From positions 1 to 6,216 of the forward strand of contig JANWLJ010000091.1 of the NCBI GenBank assembly GCA_025450955.1: a DNA stretch of 6,216 nt. The letters run 5' to 3'. This document shows positions 1 through 6,216 of this stretch, in pieces (the stretch's first letter is position 1; every line of letters begins with the position of its first letter). The position numbers and the translations under genes were made by a program. The notes under the pieces are model-generated. The model ran no database searches. It saw only the letters and a program-made list of their open reading frames with translations, and was not told where the DNA came from. The DNA comes from Polyangium sp. (in: bacteria). GTDB lineage: Bacteria > Myxococcota_A > Polyangia > Palsa-1104.

Positions 1-3
1 CGG

Positions 4-1149
4 GTGAGCGAGCCGGCTGCGCGCCCGTCGGTGTGGCGCTATTTCGCGGTCGCCGCGCCCGGGATCGAGCCGGTCCTCGCGCGCGAGGTGGCCGCGCTCC
101 CGGGCGCGAGCGAGGTGCAGCGCGTGCCGGGCGGCGTCGAATTCGCCGGCCCGCTCGAGGTGTGCTGGCGCGCGAACCTGGAGCTTCGTACCGCCACCCG
201 GGTGCTGGTGCGGGTCGGCGATTTCGAAGCGCACGATTTTTCCCGCCTGCGCCGCCGCGCCGAGGCGCTGCCGTGGAAGCTGTTCACCGACGGGAGCGCA
301 CCACTCGCGCTGCACGTGAGCCAAGCGCGCTGCCGCCTCTACCACACCGGCGCGGTGGGCGAGCGGCTGAACGAGGCGGTGGTCGCCGCGCTCGGCTCGA
401 AAACAAACGCGATCGATCCCGAAGCGCCGCCCGTCGGTCTGTTCGCGCGCGGCCAGAACGATCGCTGGACCTTGAGCCTCGACGCCTCGGGCGAGCTCTT
501 GCACAAGCGCGGTTGGCGCACCGAGACCGCGCTCGCGCCGCTAAGGGAGACGCTCGCCGCCGCGCTGCTCGAGCTCTGCGACTGGGATCCCGCGACGCCG
601 CTCGTCGACCCGATGTGCGGCGCCGGCACCTTCGCCATCGAGGCCTGCGCGCGGGCGATGAAGCGCGCCCCCGGCCTCGGACGCGCCTTCGCGTTTCAGC
701 GCTGGCCGATCTTCGACCCCGAAAGCTGGCGCCGCCTGCTCGACGACGCGGAGCGCGCGGTCTTGCCGCACCCGCCCGCGCCGATCTGCGCCTCCGATCA
801 CGACCCCGAGGTGGTGGCCGCGGCCCGGCGCAACGCCGAGCGCGCCGGCCTCGGGGCCGCGCTTCAGCTCGCCGAGCTCGAGCTGCGCGACGTCACCCCG
901 CCCGCTTTCTCCTCGCCCGGCCTGGTGATCGTCAACCCGCCCTACGGCCACCGCGTCGGCGATCGACGCGCGCTCGGCGCCCTCTACTCCGAGCTCGGCC
1001 GACTCCTTCGCACCCGCTTTGCCGGCTGGCGCGCCGGCGTGCTCGTCGCCGATCCGCGCCTCGCCCGTGCGCTCGGTCTGCGCAGCGAGCACGAGGTGGC
1101 GCTGCAAAACGGCGGGCTGCGCGTGCGCCTTCTGCGCTATCGCCTCTAA
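4..1149 (+). CDS. THUMP-domain class I SAM-dependent RNA methyltransferase (RlmL/YpsC-like, COG0116)
   Basis: This is probably a cytoplasmic rRNA guanine-N2 methyltransferase that uses S-adenosylmethionine. The 381 residues match the single-methylase size of Bacillus YpsC rather than the roughly 700-residue E. coli RlmKL fusion, and no second methylase half follows. Residues about 60-165 look like a THUMP RNA-binding domain, with the typical stretch HVSQARCRLYHTGAVGER near residues 104-121. The catalytic Rossmann domain follows: the SAM-binding motif DPMCGAGTF starts at D202, an acidic motif SDHDPE lies around D265-D267, and the catalytic motif IV NPPYG spans N311-G315, typical of N-methylation of a base. 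The start used is a GTG at position 4. The window begins three bases earlier, so no ribosome binding site can be judged and the true start may lie outside. The N-terminal run YFAVAAPGIEPVLAREV fits the family close to its usual beginning. The family is secure; the exact rRNA position modified is inference. Confidence 0.92.
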   Translation: MSEPAARPSVWRYFAVAAPGIEPVLAREVAALPGASEVQRVPGGVEFAGPLEVCWRANLELRTATRVLVRVGDFEAHDFSRLRRRAEALPWKLFTDGSAPLALHVSQARCRLYHTGAVGERLNEAVVAALGSKTNAIDPEAPPVGLFARGQNDRWTLSLDASGELLHKRGWRTETALAPLRETLAAALLELCDWDPATPLVDPMCGAGTFAIEACARAMKRAPGLGRAFAFQRWPIFDPESWRRLLDDAERAVLPHPPAPICASDHDPEVVAAARRNAERAGLGAALQLAELELRDVTPPAFSSPGLVIVNPPYGHRVGDRRALGALYSELGRLLRTRFAGWRAGVLVADPRLARALGLRSEHEVALQNGGLRVRLLRYRL

Positions 1150-1165
1150 GCCGCGCGGCGAATCT

Positions 1166-1837
1166 TCAGACGAGCGGACCGTCTTGCGTCGCCGCCGACT
1201 GGTTGAGCGCGCGCAGCCCGCTCGACAGCGCCCATCCCCAGGTCGCAAGGCAGATCGGAATCCCGACCAGCACGAAGCAGAGGGGAATCCCGATCACGAA
1301 CAGCATCAGCTGCGCCACGCCCTCGCCGGTCCGCCCCGCCACCATCGAGCCGAGCCCCGGCATCACCAGGTTGAGCAGCAGCCCGACCATCGCTTGCGGC
1401 GACGGCGGCGGCTGAATCGCGAGCGGCGCGCCCGGCTGGGTGGCCAGCGCGCCGCTGCCATCCCGCCGCACCAGCGCCCGTCCCGGCGTCGCCTTCACCC
1501 GCCCCGGCAGGTTGTAGTAGACGCAGGCCTCGTCGTCGACCGCGCGCACCAGCACTCCGCTCGCCGCCAGATCTTCGAGCCGCTCCTCGGCGGCCGCGAT
1601 CGGAATCTTGAGCGCGTAGGCGACCGCCGGCGCGTCGATCCGCGCGGTGGTCTGGTAGGCGAACTCGAGGAACTTCTGCTCGAACTCGTTCGGGCTGAGC
1701 TCGCCCGCCGGCGGCGGCGCCGCCTCGGCCTTCACCGACGGCAGCCCGAGATCGGCCTGGCAGTGCTTGCAGCGGATGGCGATCGACTTGATCTCCTCGC
1801 CGCAGTACGGACAGGCTTTGGTGGAAGCTTCGTCCAT
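1166..1837 (-). CDS. Zinc-ribbon protein with C-terminal membrane segments, function unknown
   Basis: I recognise the domain types but no named family. The protein has 223 residues. It opens with a compact zinc ribbon, CPYC (C9, C12) and CKHC (C23, C26), separated by ten residues, as in many double-zinc-ribbon regulators. A Pro/Ala linker (about 35-48) leads to residues 49-110, which are predicted helical with an ending like a wing (LAASGVLVRAVDDEACVYY) and could be a winged-helix fold. After a second Pro-rich linker, residues about 149-200 are strongly hydrophobic with small-residue turns (PGLGSMVAGRTGEG). They resemble a TM2-like pair of membrane helices, so the soluble part is likely cytoplasmic and tethered to the inner membrane. 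The ATG at 1837 is chosen because AAGGTGG stands 8 nt before it; the open frame runs further upstream but would enter the divergent gene. It ends 16 bp from the convergent methylase gene. The role may be sensory or scaffolding, which is inference. Confidence 0.85.
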   Translation of the reverse strand: MDEASTKACPYCGEEIKSIAIRCKHCQADLGLPSVKAEAAPPPAGELSPNEFEQKFLEFAYQTTARIDAPAVAYALKIPIAAAEERLEDLAASGVLVRAVDDEACVYYNLPGRVKATPGRALVRRDGSGALATQPGAPLAIQPPPSPQAMVGLLLNLVMPGLGSMVAGRTGEGVAQLMLFVIGIPLCFVLVGIPICLATWGWALSSGLRALNQSAATQDGPLV

Positions 1838-1845
1838 CGCTCTTA

Positions 1846-1852
1846 CCACCTT
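1846..1852 (-). promoter_or_regulatory. Ribosome binding site fixing the start of the zinc-ribbon membrane protein
   Basis: On the minus strand AAGGTGG lies 8 nt upstream of the ATG at 1837. It differs from the ideal AAGGAGG by one base. It decides the start, because the same frame stays open up to position 1996, inside the divergently transcribed STAS gene, and the extra residues resemble no domain. Confidence 0.7.
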
Positions 1853-1875
1853 GGAGTATGACCGATGCTTCCGGG

Positions 1876-1905
1876 TTGCGGGCGCCCAAACGAAAGCGCT
1901 ATTCT
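1876..1905 (+). promoter_or_regulatory. Candidate sigma70-type promoter for the STAS gene
   Basis: TTGCGG at 1876-1881 and TATTCT at 1900-1905 are separated by 18 bp and read toward the STAS gene. Transcription would begin near 1912, giving a leader of about 40 nt. The spacer contains the 8-bp palindrome GGGCGCCC (1880-1887), which overlaps the end of the -35 element. I found no equally good promoter on the minus strand for the divergent gene. This is a visual match to consensus only. Confidence 0.45.
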
Positions 1906-1915
1906 GAGTTGTGAT

Positions 1916-1927
1916 CCTGCGCGCAGG
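1916..1927. repeat. Perfect 12-bp palindrome in the divergent promoter region
   Basis: CCTGCGCGCAGG reads the same on both strands. It sits in the 114-bp gap between two divergent genes and just downstream of the predicted transcription start of the STAS gene. That is a position where a bound dimeric repressor would block transcription. As RNA it could only form a short 4-bp stem with a CGCG loop, so a DNA operator is the more natural reading. In GC-rich DNA such palindromes also arise by chance. Confidence 0.4.
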
Positions 1928-1951
1928 CTCCGACGGGAGAGTCGACACGAT

Positions 1952-2413
1952 ATGGTGAAGTCGGAGATCCGCAACCAGCCGGACGGCAGCCTGCACGCCA
2001 CTTTAATCGGCAAGGTGGACGAGCACTTCGACGGCGCCGAGGTGCTGCGCGCCGCGACCGCGTCGGCCGCGACCCGGGTGGTGCTCAAGCTCGACGGCCT
2101 GCGCTCGATCTCGTCGCTCGGGGTGCGTGCGCTCGAGGGCTTCTTGCGCGATCTCGGCGCCCGCGAGGTGCTGCTCGACGACATCTCGGCGGCGCTCGCC
2201 AACCAGCTCTCGATGATCCCGAACCTGCTCGGCTCGGCCAAGGTCGTGAGCGCGCGGCTCCCGTTCGTCTGTCCGTCCTGCGGCGCCGAGGCGCTGCACA
2301 CCATCCCGTATCAGGGAGGCGCGGCCACCACCCACGCGCCTGCGTGCGCCGCCTGCGGCCACAAGATGGACTTTGACGGCTTCGCCGAAGAATATTTACC
2401 GAATTCGAAATAA
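1952..2413 (+). CDS. STAS-domain protein with C-terminal Cys4 zinc ribbon
   Basis: The protein has 153 residues in two parts. Residues about 4-100 follow the STAS (anti-sigma factor antagonist) pattern: an opening strand GSLHATLIGKVDE, a hydrophobic strand VVLKLDGL, and then ISSLGVRAL, where S54/S55 align with the phosphorylatable serine region of SpoIIAA-like proteins. The last part carries CPSC (C107, C110) and CAAC (C132, C135), a zinc ribbon with a 21-residue loop. STAS proteins of this kind work by protein-protein binding in the cytoplasm, often in partner-switching with a kinase and a target. No kinase or sigma factor is in the window. The ATG at 1952 is preceded by GGGAG/GAGAG 10-12 nt upstream, a somewhat long spacing. 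The frame is open back to 1865, but that extension would swallow the candidate promoter and has no STAS similarity. It ends 2 bp from the convergent RHH gene. The STAS call is fairly sure; the partner is unknown. Confidence 0.85.
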   Translation: MVKSEIRNQPDGSLHATLIGKVDEHFDGAEVLRAATASAATRVVLKLDGLRSISSLGVRALEGFLRDLGAREVLLDDISAALANQLSMIPNLLGSAKVVSARLPFVCPSCGAEALHTIPYQGGAATTHAPACAACGHKMDFDGFAEEYLPNSK

Positions 2414-2415
2414 CT

Positions 2416-2757
2416 CTAGAAACGAATGACGCGATAGTCGCCCTTGGGCGCGTTCACCCGCTCGGGCACCAGCTCGCGCGCCGGCGTCGGGGCCGGCCTG
2501 CCCGCCGATTTGCTCTTGGCGTCCGGGCTCGGCGCGATCGGCTTGGGCGCGGCGGGAGCGCGCACCAGCTTGGCGGCGATGGTGCGCGCACGGTGAGGCC
2601 GCGCGGCGGCAGCCCCCGGCGCCTGGCTCAGCACCGTCGCCAGCTTCTCCTCGACGAGATCGCTCATCGAGCGCTCGTGGAGCTCGCAATACTGGCGCAG
2701 CGCTTCGTAGGTGGTGCCACGGACCGAGATCGATCGACGGGTCTGCTTCTTCGACAT
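2416..2757 (-). CDS. Ribbon-helix-helix (CopG/Arc-like) small protein with Ala/Pro/Lys-rich tail
   Basis: The protein has 113 residues. Residues about 7-43 fit a ribbon-helix-helix fold: a short strand RRSISVRG, helix A (TTYEALRQYCELHE), a turn, and helix B starting at SMSDLVEEKLATVL. RHH proteins dimerise through the strand and insert it into the DNA major groove, so a DNA-binding regulator, often autoregulatory, is the likely role. The rest (about 47-100) is a low-complexity basic segment rich in Ala, Pro, Arg and Lys, probably disordered. It ends in an aromatic tail, DYRVIRF. The ATG at 2757 has a good GGAGG 5 nt upstream. It lies 102 bp downstream of the peptidase gene on the same strand and has its own candidate promoter. 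No toxin gene is adjacent: the neighbours are the peptidase and the convergent STAS gene, so an antitoxin role is not supported. The target is unknown. Confidence 0.82.
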   Translation of the reverse strand: MSKKQTRRSISVRGTTYEALRQYCELHERSMSDLVEEKLATVLSQAPGAAAARPHRARTIAAKLVRAPAAPKPIAPSPDAKSKSAGRPAPTPARELVPERVNAPKGDYRVIRF

Positions 2758-2762
2758 CGTAG

Positions 2763-2767
2763 CCTCC
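2763..2767 (-). promoter_or_regulatory. Strong ribosome binding site of the RHH gene
   Basis: GGAGG on the minus strand lies 5 nt before the ATG at 2757. It is the best Shine-Dalgarno match in the window and supports the start of this short gene. Confidence 0.75.
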
Positions 2768-2792
2768 GGAAATGTGCTGCTGCCGAAGGTGG

Positions 2793-2821
2793 AATCTGAT
2801 CTCCCGCGATCCGATCGTCAA
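2793..2821 (-). promoter_or_regulatory. Candidate sigma70-type promoter of the RHH gene
   Basis: On the minus strand TTGACG (2816-2821, five of six bases of the -35 consensus) is followed after 17 bp by CAGATT (2793-2798), a weaker -10 element. Transcription would start near 2786, about 29 nt before the start codon, leaving room for the GGAGG site. The region is less GC-rich than its surroundings. The promoter would allow the RHH gene to be expressed apart from the upstream peptidase gene, although no terminator separates the two. Confidence 0.45.
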
Positions 2822-2825
2822 GTAG

Positions 2826-2846
2826 GAAAATGGCTACTGAAAATGG
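2826..2846. repeat. Short direct repeat GAAAATGG beside the RHH promoter
   Basis: GAAAATGG occurs at 2826-2833 and again at 2839-2846, a period of 13 bp. The pair lies just upstream of the -35 element of the candidate RHH promoter. Tandem short sites are typical of RHH operators, so this is a possible autoregulatory site, though two 8-mers alone are weak evidence. Confidence 0.35.
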
Positions 2847-2859
2847 ATCCTGATTTCGA

Positions 2860-4997
<2,138 letters not shown>

Positions 4998-5001
<4 letters not shown>

Positions 5002-6176
5002 CGTCGACTCCCGGTCAAATGAGTGGTGGCTGCCGCAAGCCCGTCGAGGCTGAGCCGATACATCGGGAACAGCCGCGCGATGGTCGCCGCGGTGCCGCGC
5101 CAATAACTCTCCGGCTCGGGATTGAGCCACGCGGTCTTGCGAAAATGGCGCGCCACTCGATCGAGCCAGGCGATCCCGGGAGTATCGGACCACTCTTCGT
5201 AGGCCCACGCGCTGCCCGCCTGCATCAGCTCCGCCGGGTGCATGAGCGCATCTCCGACGACAATCAGCTTCCAGCTCGGGTCGCACCCGTCGAGCAGCTC
5301 GGGGATCGGCGTCCCGTCGCGCAGCCGGGTGGTCGGATAGAGGTGCCCATAAAGACAGTTGTGGAAATAGCGCACCTCGAGCCGGCGAAAATGAGTCGAC
5401 TGCCGCGCCGCCGAGAACAGCCGCTCGCACAGCTCGACGTGCGGCTCCATCGAGCCGCCCACGTCGATGAGGAGCAGCACCTTGGTGGCCGGCCGCCGCT
5501 CGGGCCTGAGCACCACCTCGAGCTCGCCCGCGTTCTTCGCGGTGGCGTCGATCGACTCCTCGAGATCGAGCTCGGTCGGCGCCCCCTCGCGCAAAAACGC
5601 GCGCAGCCTTCTCAGCGCCAATTCGATCTGCCGCACGTCGAGGTTGAGATCGCCGCGCAGCGCCCGAAAGTTGTGCGCGCCCGCGCGGGCCAGCGCGCTC
5701 CGTCCCCCCGGCGCGCCCTCTCCGACGGTGATTCCATCGGGATGGGTCCCGCCGCGGCCGTGCGGAGAGGTGCCGCCGGTGCCGACCCACTTGTTTCCGC
5801 GATCGTGCCGCCCCTTCTGCTCGCGCAGCCGCTCCTCGAGCCGCCGCCTGACCTCGGCCAGATCGATCCGCTCGAGCAGCGCCCGCTCTTCGTCGGTGAG
5901 CTCGCGCTTCGGCTGAAGATCCCGCAGCCACTCGATGAGCTCGTCGGTGATCGCGATCGCCTCGCCCTCGACGCCCTGAAAATAGGCGGCGAACGCGGTG
6001 TCGAACGCATCGAGATCCTGCTCGCGGTGCACGCACAGCGCGCGCGCGACTTCGTAAAATCCATCGAGGCTGGTCTCGTGCAGCTCGCGCGACAGCGCCT
6101 CGGCCACCGAGAGCGCCTCCTGCGCCCCCACCTTGAGCCCGCGCCGCCTCAGCTCGTAGAAGAAATCGATGAACAC
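4998..6176 (-). CDS. VWA domain-containing CoxE-like protein (COG3825 type)
   Basis: The protein has 392 residues. The helical N-terminal part starts with MFIDFFYELRRRGLKVGAQE, as usual for this family, and the centre has the family signature GNKWVGTGGTSPHGRGGTHPDG-like run at about 127-147. The C-terminal von Willebrand factor A domain (about 230-380) has a metal-site motif DVGGSM (D238, G240, S242), the family variant of DxSxS, then FHNCLYG and a further acidic position, VVGD (D309). Such cytoplasmic proteins usually act with a MoxR-type AAA+ ATPase in assembling or activating metalloenzymes or other complexes; the client here is unknown. No ATPase is in the window. The start used is GTG at 6176, chosen by family alignment: there is no Shine-Dalgarno before it and the frame remains open to the window edge, so a start further right is possible. 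The TGA overlaps the ATG of the downstream peptidase gene. Confidence 0.9.
5008..5013 (-). promoter_or_regulatory. Ribosome binding site of the peptidase inside the end of the VWA gene
   Basis: CGGGAG on the minus strand lies 6 nt before the ATG at 5001 and within the last codons of the VWA gene. Together with the ATGA overlap it suggests that ribosomes ending on the VWA gene reinitiate on the peptidase gene. Confidence 0.6.
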
Positions 6177-6194
6177 CGCGGCGGAGGATAGCGC

Positions 6195-6216
6195 AAAAAA
6201 AGGGCCGCGCGATCGC
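6195..6216 (-). terminator. Possible 3' part of an intrinsic terminator cut by the window edge
   Basis: On the minus strand GCGCGGCCC is followed by seven T residues (6195-6201), the look of the second arm and U-tract of an intrinsic terminator. If the loop is GATC (6211-6214), the two bases at the edge already match the first arm. The remaining arm lies outside, so this is a prediction. It would end a gene to the right on the minus strand, only about 20 bp before the VWA start, and therefore fits poorly with an uninterrupted operon. Confidence 0.3.

Noticed and set aside
33..1415. A 460-codon plus-strand frame across the methylase gene and into the next gene
   Set aside because: It is a frame-shifted shadow of the methylase with an extreme Arg/Ala content, and it runs antisense through the zinc-ribbon gene.
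1865..1951. An earlier start for the STAS gene
   Set aside because: The added residues do not resemble a STAS N-terminus, and the candidate promoter and palindrome would fall inside the coding region.
1838..1996. An N-terminal extension of the zinc-ribbon membrane protein
   Set aside because: It would overlap the divergent STAS gene and its promoter. AAGGTGG 8 nt before the ATG at 1837 and the usual position of a zinc ribbon at the very N-terminus favour the shorter form.
2416..2757. The RHH protein as an antitoxin of a toxin-antitoxin pair
   Set aside because: No small toxin-like gene lies next to it on the same strand. The adjacent genes are the peptidase and the convergent STAS protein.
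5019..6191. A 390-codon open frame on the plus strand, opposite the VWA gene
   Set aside because: It is a shadow of the VWA gene with the same biased composition and no domain signature, and it begins by running over the end of the other antisense frame.
6209..6216. GCGATCGC as a HIP1-like abundant octamer
   Set aside because: I noticed only one other copy (near 5950), there is no sign of the dense repetition seen in cyanobacteria, and the word is expected by chance in GC-rich DNA.

Overview
The window is a compactly coded piece of a GC-rich bacterial chromosome. It carries six protein genes. There are no RNA genes, insertion sequences, CRISPR repeats or phage genes that I can see. The strong G/C bias at third codon positions produces many long false antisense frames. 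The gene set (THUMP-type rRNA methylase, STAS plus zinc ribbon, zinc ribbon plus membrane anchor, RHH protein with an Ala/Pro linker, secreted prolyl oligopeptidase, COG3825-type VWA protein) fits a myxobacterium or another delta-proteobacterial relative (Myxococcota). That assignment is inference from gene style; no phylogenetic marker is present.

Layout from left to right. (1) 4-1149, plus: RlmL/YpsC-like THUMP methyltransferase; its true start may lie left of the window. (2) 1166-1837, minus: a small protein with an N-terminal zinc ribbon, a possible winged-helix middle and a hydrophobic C-terminus, convergent with gene 1 across 16 bp. (3) 1952-2413, plus: a STAS domain followed by a Cys4 zinc ribbon. 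It diverges from gene 2 across a 114-bp region with a sigma70-like promoter and a perfect 12-bp palindrome. (4) 2416-2757, minus: a ribbon-helix-helix (RHH) type protein ending 2 bp from gene 3. A 102-bp gap upstream holds a candidate promoter and a small direct repeat. (5) 2860-5001, minus: an intact secreted S9A prolyl oligopeptidase. (6) 4998-6176, minus: a VWA/CoxE-like protein whose stop codon overlaps the peptidase start in an ATGA arrangement.

Genes 6 and 5 form a translationally coupled unit read right to left, and the RHH gene downstream probably has its own promoter. VWA proteins of this family usually work with a MoxR-type AAA+ ATPase. That gene is not in the window and would be expected to the right of position 6216. 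The peptidase would act outside the cytoplasm on short proline-containing peptides. Genes 2 and 3 look like a regulatory pair: both carry compact zinc ribbons, they are divergently transcribed and they could share control, but their targets cannot be read from the sequence.

I do not see a clearly new multi-gene system. The points most worth a second look are the divergent zinc-ribbon pair with its palindrome, the VWA-peptidase coupling, and the RHH gene with repeats beside its own promoter.
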